From JAUCQB01 sp964586235 (GTDB lineage Bacteria > Planctomycetota > Phycisphaerae > UBA1845 > PWPN01): DNA of 64,000 bases. Each line of letters opens with the position of its first letter. Position 1 is the first letter of the stretch. Both the position numbers and the translations under genes were made by a program. Of this stretch, positions 44,109 to 53,689 are shown piece by piece. The stretch lies in contig CAZPIO010000011.1 in the NCBI GenBank assembly GCA_964586235.1, positions 32,493-96,492 on the forward strand, read 5' to 3'. A model generated the notes under the pieces. That model was not told the DNA's origin. It made no database searches and saw only the letters and a list, made by a program, of their open reading frames with translations.

Positions 44109-46199
44109 TCAGGCAACTTTCTGGGATGCCTGGAGCCGCTCGAGCATGTCTGGCGTCAAACGCTCGTGTCCAAACCCAAGTCGCCTTGCATCCATCAGAA
44201 GTCGCACCCCTTGGATTGCCTGTTTCGGCGAAGGAACCAGTGCCCTGGCCAGGAGTTTGCCCAGCGAATAGGCAAGACTTCTTTGCCATGCCTGCAACGA
44301 TTCAGTTTCCTTCGCCCATTTCGAGACAGCGAACCACACATCGGCGGGGATCGCTTTGACTGCTTCAACAATGATGTTCTCCGCGGGCGTCGGTACAGGA
44401 CGGTCTGTTCCCAGAGGGTACGTTGTGGTTTGTTCGCCTGCTCCTTTGATACCGATATCAATGGGAAGGCTTAGGACTGCTGACCAGCACTCCTCCTTCT
44501 TTGACCACTCGCTTACGATTCGGTTTGGCGGCGGGTTAACAACGATCTCTCTGGTGCCGATAAGGATGGTCTTGATGGCAGGGACTAGTTCATCGGGGAT
44601 CGCCTGCTCCGTCCAGATTTCTCCCCACGGCATTCTTCTCTGAAGCAGATGTGACAGCTTGGCGATGGCATACGCCACGACATTTGCCCGGTACCCCTGA
44701 TAGCCTAACTCGCCATACAGCCTCTCCGCAGCGTGAAACAGTATGGCCTGACCAATGATCCGTTTGAACTCAATCGCATCAGCCTGAGTACGTCCCTCGC
44801 GAGTCAGTTGATTCATGAATTCCATGAAACACTTCTGGCCGCCGCGGCTCACCACATGCGGCCGCTGATCCCAGCTCAGGACGTACTTGGCCAGATCAGG
44901 CTTCGTGATCTTCTGCCGCGTCGGATTCTCCGCACGGAAGCGCCTTCTGCCAGCCGGTGTGTTCTGGGCACTCAACTCGTCGGCGTATTGCCCACGTGAT
45001 CGCTCATAAAACCACCGTGTGCCGCGAGGCGCATCTGACGACGGCTTTGTCCAGGTATCTCTTGAGAGTTTCTCCAGCCCGATGTGCCAGGGATGGTTTG
45101 CGCTGAAATCCGCCTCCTGGATGCGGTTCTGAGTGTTGGCGAACTTGGAGATCAGCGGTACGAGTGCATCAACCTGCTCCGCAGGCACGATCGAAAGCTT
45201 CATCGGGACTAGGACTGGGTCCAAGTCGGCCTTGTCACGCCTGAGGCAACTGGCAATCGAAGCGGTCGTCTGCCCCCCATTTACGATCTGAAAGTCCTGG
45301 ACAGATTTGATGCGCGCCAGTCCTCCGTCAAGCTCCTCGATCGCAACTGAGGCAGCGGTTGCTGACAGTCCATTATTGTAGGGCAGGAAACGCTGTGGGC
45401 TGTTAAGGATTGTGTCACGGATTCCCTTGTTGATCTTGCCCGTGAACTGCAGGAAAGAACGCACGTTGCGTTCCAGGATTCGGCTTCGATAGGTGCCATA
45501 GATGTCCGCAAGGACACGGCCGGGAATACACGTGAGCAGCACCTGGATACCGTCATTGGCCTTCGGGGTGACCAGACAAGGCAGAGGCTCCCCGAACTCA
45601 TCGACGAAATTGATGGCTATTCGCTCTTCGGCTCCGCCGCCACAAGTACGGATCAACCTCACCAGATCCCACACTTCCCGCCGCAATCCATCGCGCGCGG
45701 CATCAAACATCGCGGCTCTGTCGGACACCGTGCCAAGCGTAATGACGTGGAGTTCAACAATCTGCTGATTCTTCGAGGTGTCCCGGATCAACTCCATTAG
45801 CTCGGCTACTGGCTGCGACTCCTCAAGGTTGTCCACCTTCCCGGACTGGACAAGCTTCACAAATCCACTCAGTCTGCGGAAGGCGCGGTCGATAGCATCC
45901 TTCCCAACTGCCTGGCTGGTCCACGAGTCTCCAAGAGAACACGACTCATATGCATCCACCAGGAAGTAAAGGGCGAGCCTGTCATCATCCGAATCGTATG
46001 AGTACCCATGCACCTCGGCATTGAGGTTCGTGGATTCGCGGCAGTAGTAGGCCACTTGTCCATCGTCGATGACTCCGGCCTCCTCGAGGCGTTCGAGAAC
46101 CATCGTGAGAAGTGCGGAGAGCCGGAGGCCTCCGTCCTCAGGATCATTCGCCCAGTCGAAAGCATCGGCCCGCACCTGTTCAAGGAATCGATCAAGCAT
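44109..46199 (-). CDS. AIPR-family protein (abortive infection phage resistance domain)
   Basis: 696 residues. The AIPR hallmark segments are present: RFLPYNNGLSATAASVAI and FQIVNGGQTTASIASCLRRDK, then ISKFANTQNRIQEADFSANHP, in the middle third. AIPR proteins are phage-defence factors of uncertain biochemistry, usually carried with Z1 and PD-(D/E)XK genes. It is the last gene of the long operon; its ATG follows the upstream stop with one base between. Confidence 0.85.
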   Translation of the reverse strand: MLDRFLEQVRADAFDWANDPEDGGLRLSALLTMVLERLEEAGVIDDGQVAYYCRESTNLNAEVHGYSYDSDDDRLALYFLVDAYESCSLGDSWTSQAVGKDAIDRAFRRLSGFVKLVQSGKVDNLEESQPVAELMELIRDTSKNQQIVELHVITLGTVSDRAAMFDAARDGLRREVWDLVRLIRTCGGGAEERIAINFVDEFGEPLPCLVTPKANDGIQVLLTCIPGRVLADIYGTYRSRILERNVRSFLQFTGKINKGIRDTILNSPQRFLPYNNGLSATAASVAIEELDGGLARIKSVQDFQIVNGGQTTASIASCLRRDKADLDPVLVPMKLSIVPAEQVDALVPLISKFANTQNRIQEADFSANHPWHIGLEKLSRDTWTKPSSDAPRGTRWFYERSRGQYADELSAQNTPAGRRRFRAENPTRQKITKPDLAKYVLSWDQRPHVVSRGGQKCFMEFMNQLTREGRTQADAIEFKRIIGQAILFHAAERLYGELGYQGYRANVVAYAIAKLSHLLQRRMPWGEIWTEQAIPDELVPAIKTILIGTREIVVNPPPNRIVSEWSKKEECWSAVLSLPIDIGIKGAGEQTTTYPLGTDRPVPTPAENIIVEAVKAIPADVWFAVSKWAKETESLQAWQRSLAYSLGKLLARALVPSPKQAIQGVRLLMDARRLGFGHERLTPDMLERLQASQKVA

Positions 46200-46200
46200 G

Positions 46201-47217
46201 TTAGTGGCACTCCTCCAGCATTAACACCGGAGAACCAATGACAGGATCCGCATCAACAACATACTCGCCAAGAGAACTGAGCAGTATAGAGAACTGCACC
46301 TCTACAACACCTGAAGGCACGTCAGACGGCCTGATTCGGGGAAATCCGGGCTGCACCTTATGAAGAAGCAGCGTCTCGATCACAAACCGTTGCGGATAGT
46401 CAGGGCCGTGTACGGGCAGATAGCCCGTGTCGGCAAGCTTATCCTCGAACGCGTCTAGCGCCTCCACATCATCAGAAAGCAGGCTAGAGATCACCTCAAC
46501 GTGACCGGCCAGACTCCGTCCACGCGTTTCAGTCTCAACAAGGTGCACCGCTACCAAGTACACCGGACGAGCAACAACTTCATCCAGCTGCTGTGTATCA
46601 TTGATGCGAACTGAACAACCTGTACTGGACTGGTACGTCTTGACCTCCACTGACGCATCGGGCAGCTCAAAGTCCCGCAACGCATCCTCTGGCCCAGTCC
46701 AGGCATTCAATGCCACCCTTGGCCCAAACCGTGATATGCACCGAGCCAAGACAACCAGTTCTCCTACAAGACCACGTACCTGCTCGTGTGTCAGGAGTCG
46801 GCGGCTGCGATCAAGGAATCGGCGCCATCTCTCGATGCAGCGAACAACGGCTCGCCCCGCCTGCGAGGGGGATCCACTGCAATGGACTGCAGCAACCATC
46901 TCGGTACAGAGCACTGTAAACAGATCCTCGTACGACGCGTCCCGCAACTGGACCGCGATCCCGGAATGCCCGTCTTTGAACCCCGGAAAATGGCCGATGC
47001 TCGTGTCAAAGGCCCGACTCGACAGTAGCGACATACGTCGGGGACACGCCTCGTCAGGGAGTTCAACGACCACGGCCGGGGCAAGATGTGGCTCAGCAAC
47101 GCCAGCATAGACCCGGATACCAAGTAGACTCTCGAGCAGCCGCAGGCAAAAACCTGAACGACTCGAGTCGCGGGGGCTGCTCCTGAGTTCCTGCCAGCAA
47201 TCAGATAGGTTGGCCAT
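46201..47217 (-). CDS. PD-(D/E)XK-type protein (DUF4420 family)
   Basis: 338 residues. The nuclease-like core shows RGLVGELVVLARCI, then DFELPDASVEVKTYQSS, where the Asp and Glu-x-Lys fit a PD-(D/E)XK site, and the helical flanks are typical of DUF4420. In Z1-containing systems this gene is the presumed restriction nuclease. ATG 47217 is my choice; ATG 47244 is possible and would overlap the Z1 gene further. Confidence 0.8.
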   Translation of the reverse strand: MANLSDCWQELRSSPRDSSRSGFCLRLLESLLGIRVYAGVAEPHLAPAVVVELPDEACPRRMSLLSSRAFDTSIGHFPGFKDGHSGIAVQLRDASYEDLFTVLCTEMVAAVHCSGSPSQAGRAVVRCIERWRRFLDRSRRLLTHEQVRGLVGELVVLARCISRFGPRVALNAWTGPEDALRDFELPDASVEVKTYQSSTGCSVRINDTQQLDEVVARPVYLVAVHLVETETRGRSLAGHVEVISSLLSDDVEALDAFEDKLADTGYLPVHGPDYPQRFVIETLLLHKVQPGFPRIRPSDVPSGVVEVQFSILLSSLGEYVVDADPVIGSPVLMLEECH

Positions 47218-50023
47218 CTTCGTTCCAGTCTCCTGCAAGCCCATACTGCTCTCGCCAGACCTCGTTGACTGTGTAGCTCAAGGGACGCGCAGTGTCGGAG
47301 GTGGGGAAGCTTATCGCCACAGACGGAATAAACTTCTGCGGATCCGGGCTCGACGGATCGTTGATCAGGTATAACAACAGCAAGCCGCGAGTCGCCGGTC
47401 TTGCCTCGCGTGAGGCTTCCCTTCCAGGTCGCTGTGGCACGACCTCGGGATGCTCTGCATCACGCGAGGCCTGCAGTGCGAGGGCATACTCCTCTTCATT
47501 GAGATCGACATCCTCCTCAGCAGAACCTACAACTCCTTGAGTCTGAAACCTCTCGGAGTTGCTCGCAGGCGTCTCGCCTCGCTTGACAAGGACAACCGGC
47601 GTTTCACCCACGTTCACTGTTCGAGTTGAAGCCGTGGACTGCTTTGAGATAACGACCACCGTCCATTCGGTAAGCTCATCGTACTGCAGCTGTTCTCGTA
47701 TATATCGCCGGAGTGCGTCGCACCTATCGTAGAAGCTCGGAGTCGAGATAGCTTCGTATCCTCCAAGAAACTCCAGCACCGCGTTCGCCGGTACTGCGCG
47801 CCACAAAAGATGCGGCACCGAACGGCCTCTGATGGATCGAACCGGTGCCCCCAGGGATTCCAGGAATCGCATTACTGAGGCTCGATTCTCGGCAGCCCGC
47901 TGTCCAGTTCGCACAATCTCGAGGGCTTGGACGATTTCGCCGGCAAACCGGACTTGGACCGGCTCACCACGGCGTATTTTGTTAGCAGCGGTAATCAGGA
48001 GTCCGTCCGATGGAGTCCGCACCCGTAAACCAAATGTCTCAGGGTCCTTATGCATCCTTGCCATGCGATCCAGGTCCGTGCGCAGCTCTTCCATGGCGAG
48101 CGCAATCTGCCGGAACGCCGCATAAAGGTATGGAGTCGTGTATACGCGACAGAGGTCAGCATACCGAGGCCTGTAGCCGAACCAGCGACCCATCTGCATG
48201 AGGGTGTCAAACATTCTAGATGTACGCAGAAAGTAACTGATCGACAGCCCTTCGAGCGTCAGGCCTCGACTCAGTTTGTCGCCGCCAACGGCGATCACAT
48301 AGACACCGTCGGGGCTTCTAGTGTATGTCAAGACATCTCCTGATTCGCCATTGAATCGCATCACCCGAATACGGTTCAATGCGGCCGACATCCTCCCCCA
48401 GACCTCTTTCCAGGAGGGAAGCGTGAGACAGCGATCACCGAGCCGGGACGCGAAAGCGGGATGTGGCTCTGCGAGCTGACGCTGCCAGATACGTTCACAG
48501 TCCCGTTTAAGGGCGGCGATAGTGTCAGGCCCTGCCGAGCCCACAATGTTTCGCAGGCCAACTATCTCGTCATCGATCTGCTGAGCAATGCGAGCCTGCA
48601 CATTAACGAAACGAGTGGCGTGGACCAGCATTGAATTGTGTACGTTCTCATCGCCACGGCATGCTCGCGCGGCACATACTATGACGAACAGCCGTATGGC
48701 CTCTCTCAGCGAGGTTGGCATCGGTCCGGGCACGTGAGTCTTGCGGTGCTTGTCGGGAACCCAGGACGAAGTATCCTGTACCGGTATGTGGACTGGGAGC
48801 GGCAGCTGCTCCGGAATACCCGCAGATTCATCACCGGGATGACCGAACACGAGCGACGGACCGATGTAATCGCTCGGCGCCTTCAAATTGACAATAAACG
48901 ACCGAGGAAAAAGGTCCGGGCCGTGGTGTTCATGATCAGTCCCAGGGGGAACGAAGATATTCGCGAAGGGTGTGGCGGTGTATCCAACGAAACCAACCCG
49001 GTCGAAAGACATCAGCAACCGGCGAATAAGACGGTTGATCGTCGTGGGGTCGTCGTCAGGATCCCCGGTGTTTATTGACGCATGGTCAGCCTCGTCATCT
49101 ATGATCAGCGACGGGGCGGTTATCCGCCGCTCAACTCCCAGCCCTCCCGGAACGACGTGCTGCGCTCGAAGCCACTGAATCAGATTACGAAGGATTGTTG
49201 CGTTCTTCTTGACAACCATGACCAGGCGCGAGCCCGGGCTGACGCGGAACCCCACCTGATTCGCAATATTGGTGTGGAAGTCTCCATCCTCACTCGAAGC
49301 GGTGCAAGTTACGATTGTGACAGGGATTTCGGGACGTCCTAATCGCAGATCCTCCTGCCCTACGCCCATGAAGCGTGCGGTGACATCCGCGGCCCTCGCT
49401 GGGTTTCGGGCCGCTTCAAGAAGGGCGGCACTATCTCTGCCAATCAGGTACTTGTCGATCCGCTCGTGTGTCTGACTGCGCAGGCTGTTGTGAATACCGG
49501 CAAGCACAACAATGATCTCGTATCCAGCGTCAAGCGCTTTTGCCATCAGGGTGGTGTAGTGGGTCGTCTTTCCCGACTGGACGTGGCCGACGACGAGGCC
49601 GCGACGGTCCCAGCGGCCATCTCTGTGTGGCGATTCCAGCCGCTCGAGGGTGATATCGGTAGATTGATCGAGTTCGTGCGACACGGCCGGGGGAAGATGA
49701 TCCGCTCTCCTCAAGTAGTCCTCGAGGCGGGGCCAGAATCTCCAGCTGCTTCGATCCATAGCCGGGAGCCATTCAACATGTCCGTGAGCATTGTCCAGTG
49801 TAGTCGCGGTACCGATTCGTACTCTGATACGTATCAGCAATTCGTCCACGATTGCCTGTCGTTCAGCCCGGAGTTCGGAAAACGGGCCCACGAGATAGGC
49901 GTCCACTTGGTGTTCGATGTCCTGAGGGGTGGGCTCGCTCTGGCCATCGAAGACCTGCATGAGCAGGTCCACCACCATGCTGGCAGTAACCGAAGAAAAC
50001 GCCGACTCACTGCTGTTTCTCAT
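47201..50023 (-). CDS. Z1-domain helicase
   Basis: 940 residues. Walker A GHVQSGKT (146-153) opens a superfamily-2-like ATPase; SLIIDDEADHASIN is motif II and a GGDKLSRGLTLEGL segment is typical of Z1 proteins. The region following (FRTSRMFDTLMQMGRWFGYR) is the helicase C-terminal half. Z1 helicases accompany MORC ATPases, DUF4420 nucleases and AIPR proteins in predicted restriction-like systems. Start ATG overlaps the GHKL stop as ATGA. Confidence 0.9.
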   Translation of the reverse strand: MRNSSESAFSSVTASMVVDLLMQVFDGQSEPTPQDIEHQVDAYLVGPFSELRAERQAIVDELLIRIRVRIGTATTLDNAHGHVEWLPAMDRSSWRFWPRLEDYLRRADHLPPAVSHELDQSTDITLERLESPHRDGRWDRRGLVVGHVQSGKTTHYTTLMAKALDAGYEIIVVLAGIHNSLRSQTHERIDKYLIGRDSAALLEAARNPARAADVTARFMGVGQEDLRLGRPEIPVTIVTCTASSEDGDFHTNIANQVGFRVSPGSRLVMVVKKNATILRNLIQWLRAQHVVPGGLGVERRITAPSLIIDDEADHASINTGDPDDDPTTINRLIRRLLMSFDRVGFVGYTATPFANIFVPPGTDHEHHGPDLFPRSFIVNLKAPSDYIGPSLVFGHPGDESAGIPEQLPLPVHIPVQDTSSWVPDKHRKTHVPGPMPTSLREAIRLFVIVCAARACRGDENVHNSMLVHATRFVNVQARIAQQIDDEIVGLRNIVGSAGPDTIAALKRDCERIWQRQLAEPHPAFASRLGDRCLTLPSWKEVWGRMSAALNRIRVMRFNGESGDVLTYTRSPDGVYVIAVGGDKLSRGLTLEGLSISYFLRTSRMFDTLMQMGRWFGYRPRYADLCRVYTTPYLYAAFRQIALAMEELRTDLDRMARMHKDPETFGLRVRTPSDGLLITAANKIRRGEPVQVRFAGEIVQALEIVRTGQRAAENRASVMRFLESLGAPVRSIRGRSVPHLLWRAVPANAVLEFLGGYEAISTPSFYDRCDALRRYIREQLQYDELTEWTVVVISKQSTASTRTVNVGETPVVLVKRGETPASNSERFQTQGVVGSAEEDVDLNEEEYALALQASRDAEHPEVVPQRPGREASREARPATRGLLLLYLINDPSSPDPQKFIPSVAISFPTSDTARPLSYTVNEVWREQYGLAGDWNEDGQPI

Positions 50024-51531
50024 CCTGTAACTCCTCTCCCTGTTGCAGATGTGTTAGAGAGCCGCTCGATAAGCTCTTCTCGAAATCGGACGAAAGGGTC
50101 AGCACTTAGCACGAGTCGTCTGGCCTCTGCGGGGGCCTTCCCCGTCCGGACCAGAAACAGCTCAGCATGACGAACCATTTCGGCGTAGGCGTCAAGTTGA
50201 GCGGCGTTTTCCGATTCGACACTGCCATCAAGGGTCCTGCCGGGCTCCTGAAGCATGCTCGCAATAGGAATCGTCCTCTCCAGGAGACCGATCAGTTGCT
50301 TGAGCAGGCGATCATGGCCGCATCCCTCATGCAGGAGAGCCTGGACGACCGGATGAGTCTGATCAATTCTGTATCTGATCCCCGTTCGTCTCTCCTCGCG
50401 TTTCCAGAGAAAACGTTGGGGTGAGGAATTCGTGGGGGCAACCTTCTCCCCGCGATACCTGTAAACGTTGGCAGCTTCTCGCCGTACGTCATTGGCGATA
50501 CGTCGGAACTCGTCTCGCAGAAATGCAGGCGCTGCCACGTGCGACTTCATAACATTCAACTGCCAGTCTTCATCCACGCTGTTCGGCAGATCTACTCGTA
50601 TTCGTGCAAGCTTGAAGTGCTCTTCCTTGCGAAGATTCAGATTCAGCCAGGTGCCGGGGACAATCAGGCGGCGACAGCGGTAGATGTAGAATCCCTGGTG
50701 TGCATTCCACCCGAGCGGCCCACCCGCATCGGCGTGCTCTTCATCAGTCAGTTTGGAGTGATGGGGCAGAACAAAGGGCTCAACCTCGACAATCCGGCGA
50801 CCTATTCGTAGTTTTTCGCCGGGCAGTTTGACGGATCTCCCGGCGAGGAAGGGATCCCAGGGAGTCACCGGAGTCGGCCCCAGCACAATCCGAACGCCAT
50901 CCTCAATGAACCTGTGAAACACCATGGCTAAGTGGCCGCGGACTACCTCAAGCGTCCGACCCAGGTGATCGTTCCGTTCTATTGAGTTGACTTTGAGAAA
51001 CGTTGCTCGGTCAAGGTCCTCTATGACTACCGCGGTTCCGGACTCCATCTCTCGAATACGATCGAGGAACTGCCGGGCAACGCACGTACACTCGTCGAGT
51101 AGTTGCCAGCGGTGCCTGTCCTGGATGTAAGTGATATCCCACCTTCGGATGACAGGGGTGCATCGACGTGACGTCTTGCTTATGACGGTAAGGCACCGGC
51201 CCTGGGATAGCGACGCGGTCTTCATCCCGAGTCCAAAGCGCCCCAGATCCCCCGCAGACCTCTCAGTGGCTGGTCCCTGCGTTCCCATCCGCATTGCTTC
51301 GACAAGCGTCTGGCGAGCCATCCCTGACCCGTCGTCAAGGACGGCTATGTAAGGCGATTCTCCCGCTGCATCAACGGTGATCTCAACCCGTTTGGCGCCT
51401 GCGGTAAGGCTGTTATCAATCAAGTCCGCTAACGCGGAAGGCAGCGTGTACCCAAAATCCCTGAGGGACTGGACCAGATCCCCCGGATTTGGGATAACCT
51501 CCTCCGCTACGTGCGGTCGGGCTTTGCTCAC
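50020..51531 (-). CDS. MORC/MutL-like GHKL ATPase
   Basis: 503 residues from a GTG that follows GGAGG. The N-box is ALADLIDNSLTAGA, the G1 box DDGSGMA, and a G2-like GRFGLGMKTASLSQG follows. This type (MORC-like) is found in restriction-like operons together with Z1 helicases. The ~270-residue C-terminal part (NSPQRFLWKREERRTG, IGLLERTIP) is unrecognised. It likely acts as an ATP-gated clamp on DNA. Tightly coupled to the Z1 gene. Confidence 0.85.
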   Translation of the reverse strand: MSKARPHVAEEVIPNPGDLVQSLRDFGYTLPSALADLIDNSLTAGAKRVEITVDAAGESPYIAVLDDGSGMARQTLVEAMRMGTQGPATERSAGDLGRFGLGMKTASLSQGRCLTVISKTSRRCTPVIRRWDITYIQDRHRWQLLDECTCVARQFLDRIREMESGTAVVIEDLDRATFLKVNSIERNDHLGRTLEVVRGHLAMVFHRFIEDGVRIVLGPTPVTPWDPFLAGRSVKLPGEKLRIGRRIVEVEPFVLPHHSKLTDEEHADAGGPLGWNAHQGFYIYRCRRLIVPGTWLNLNLRKEEHFKLARIRVDLPNSVDEDWQLNVMKSHVAAPAFLRDEFRRIANDVRREAANVYRYRGEKVAPTNSSPQRFLWKREERRTGIRYRIDQTHPVVQALLHEGCGHDRLLKQLIGLLERTIPIASMLQEPGRTLDGSVESENAAQLDAYAEMVRHAELFLVRTGKAPAEARRLVLSADPFVRFREELIERLSNTSATGRGVTG

Positions 51532-51678
51532 AGATCCTCCAGAAGAACATGTGTCCCGAGCATCACGTCGTGCTCCAAGGATACAGGGTGCGTATGACAG
51601 ACAAGGCCGGCCCCTCAATGTCCAGCTATGCCATTATGCTGAAGACGACCACTATTGCGACCGCCTGCGACCATATTG

Positions 51679-53673
51679 TCACTGAAGAACTTCACGAAGG
51701 AGTTCCGCAAAGAAACCAAGTTCGCGATTCTCCGGCGTGCCAATAACTACCCCCCTATCCAAACCTCGATTGACCGTCTCGCACGAGGTCTCAGGCAACA
51801 GGATACATCCATGGCAGGCTGCCAGGTTCACTCGGTCCGGCCCTTGGCCACCAAGTTGTTCTGAACACACAGGATCAGCGGAACACCAGGATGCTCGCTG
51901 AAGAGCCCGACAGAAGGCGTCACGAAACCTCTCTGGTTCGCCCAGGCGGACCAAGCCACCGAGAGTCCCCTCCGAATCGCCTGCCGCCGTATAGATGAGC
52001 AGCGCGCTCATGGGTGCAGTCTGGTCGGTGGATATGTATACACGCTCTCGCAGCGATGCTGCCGAATACCCACACTGGAATACAAATTGATTGATGAGAA
52101 TATGTGCCAGACTATGAAGGAGTAGATACTGTGCTGCCCAGGATCGTATGTTGCCCGTCAATGGAGGAGTACAGAGTGGCTGGGCGGCCAGCCTGTCCAG
52201 AAAGCTCTGCTCCAGTCTCGCCTCGATTTGTGTTCCTTGGTCTCGCAGCCATCGCCCGATCTCCTCTCGGTTCAGTTCGATCAGAACGCCTTCTCCTCGC
52301 ACCTCGACAGCCGGCAACCATCGTGCCTCAGGGGTGGGAGGTGTGCGGAATAGTTGCCGCATGACGCGTTCGGCCATATCACCCTGATTCGACCATTCAT
52401 AATCAGGTTGGATACGCGTGAATCCACAGAACGACTTTGTCTCTCGGAGCCTCTCAACCTTATTGATGCATGTGATGTAGCGAGCCAATTCCGGATGTAC
52501 GGCTGATGTGCGAACGCGCAAGTCCCTTCCATCGTCTACTTCCTGGCGGATTGCGTTCAATTCTATGCGACGAAATGTGATTCCCTGTCGTTCTGGTTCG
52601 CTGGGACCTGCCGCACCCTCCTGGAAGCGCGGTGTGCCCATCAGACATGCTTGGATCAAGTCGAGCAGGTCCTTGTCCGCCAACGTATTGCCATCTATCC
52701 CACCCTTCTGCATCTCATCACGTGTGAGAGTTACTACCGCCTGTGGACTGATCGTCCACAATGTCTTGAGGGTTGACATGAGTTGCGGGTTGGTCTCTAC
52801 GAGTTCTGCAATACGCTGAGTATTCCCATCGCCCGGCGTCTCCTGTGGCACGAAGATGGAGGTACGTGTCCGTGCGAAGTACACATTCAGTCCACTTCGA
52901 AGAGCCCCGACGATAACACCGTCACAATCGGTGTCCCTGGCTGCATCGCCTAGCCACGGTTTCAGTCCACGACACGTATCGCTATATCCTTTGCTCCTTA
53001 GACGTTGTCGCACACCGCTATCGATGATCGTGCCGCTTTGGTCACCCTGTCCTCTCTCGATTGAGGTAGCATTGCTAAGAGTAGTGCTTTCCCTTCCGCA
53101 CGTGCATTGCAGTCGAACGCCTGCAAGATCGGGAGTACCTGTGTCGGTGAGCGTCATTGTCCCACCACAGGCAGGAAGAAAGCCGTCATCGGCTACTCCA
53201 CATCCGAGCCACATGGCCCACGGGAATTCCTCGATGTGTCCGTTCGTGCAGATGGCAATGAACCGCACCGGCACCCAGCGATCCCCTCTTTGGTACCCCA
53301 AGGATGCCTGGTTCGAGTTTAGTAGGCGCATTTCGCCGTCACGCGTCCGCACATACCAGCGGGGAAAGCGAAGCACCGGAATGTGCAATTCGCTATTATG
53401 GGGTGCGCTCTCACCCCTGTGAAGTGGCCGATGGTCAGGTGGCGCATACAGATGCGGAATGCCCACCTCCTGCTGAAGGCGCCACTCATGAACAAGAAAC
53501 TCCCCCTGATCATCAGGCAGCGTCTGAAGTGGCTGGTTGGGGCCCGCTTCCTGCTTATACCAGTGATCCAGTCCGCAGACGATGTAGGAGTGTCCAAAGC
53601 GGTCCACCACAAGGGCGCCTGGCCCAAAAGGCGCAATTAGTTGGCCTGTGCGTACGGGTCCTTTATGACTCAC
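51679..53673 (-). CDS. drmB: DrmB-type DUF1998 protein
   Basis: 664 residues from a GTG. Cys-rich middle (ICTNGHIEEFPW, CGGTMTL, LQCTCGRE) and the DUF1998 C-terminus: LLLHSLAHILINQFVFQCGY, LRERVYIS, LIYTAAGDSEGTLGGLVRL, SWCSADPVC and LAACHGCILLPETSCE. This is the DISARM DrmB architecture. It lies 16 bases after drmA. In DISARM, DrmA-DrmB form the DNA-translocating core that binds DNA with free 5' ends. Confidence 0.92.
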   Translation of the reverse strand: MSHKGPVRTGQLIAPFGPGALVVDRFGHSYIVCGLDHWYKQEAGPNQPLQTLPDDQGEFLVHEWRLQQEVGIPHLYAPPDHRPLHRGESAPHNSELHIPVLRFPRWYVRTRDGEMRLLNSNQASLGYQRGDRWVPVRFIAICTNGHIEEFPWAMWLGCGVADDGFLPACGGTMTLTDTGTPDLAGVRLQCTCGRESTTLSNATSIERGQGDQSGTIIDSGVRQRLRSKGYSDTCRGLKPWLGDAARDTDCDGVIVGALRSGLNVYFARTRTSIFVPQETPGDGNTQRIAELVETNPQLMSTLKTLWTISPQAVVTLTRDEMQKGGIDGNTLADKDLLDLIQACLMGTPRFQEGAAGPSEPERQGITFRRIELNAIRQEVDDGRDLRVRTSAVHPELARYITCINKVERLRETKSFCGFTRIQPDYEWSNQGDMAERVMRQLFRTPPTPEARWLPAVEVRGEGVLIELNREEIGRWLRDQGTQIEARLEQSFLDRLAAQPLCTPPLTGNIRSWAAQYLLLHSLAHILINQFVFQCGYSAASLRERVYISTDQTAPMSALLIYTAAGDSEGTLGGLVRLGEPERFRDAFCRALQRASWCSADPVCSEQLGGQGPDRVNLAACHGCILLPETSCETVNRGLDRGVVIGTPENRELGFFAELLREVLQ

Positions 53674-53689
53674 GACCTGGTCCTTTCAC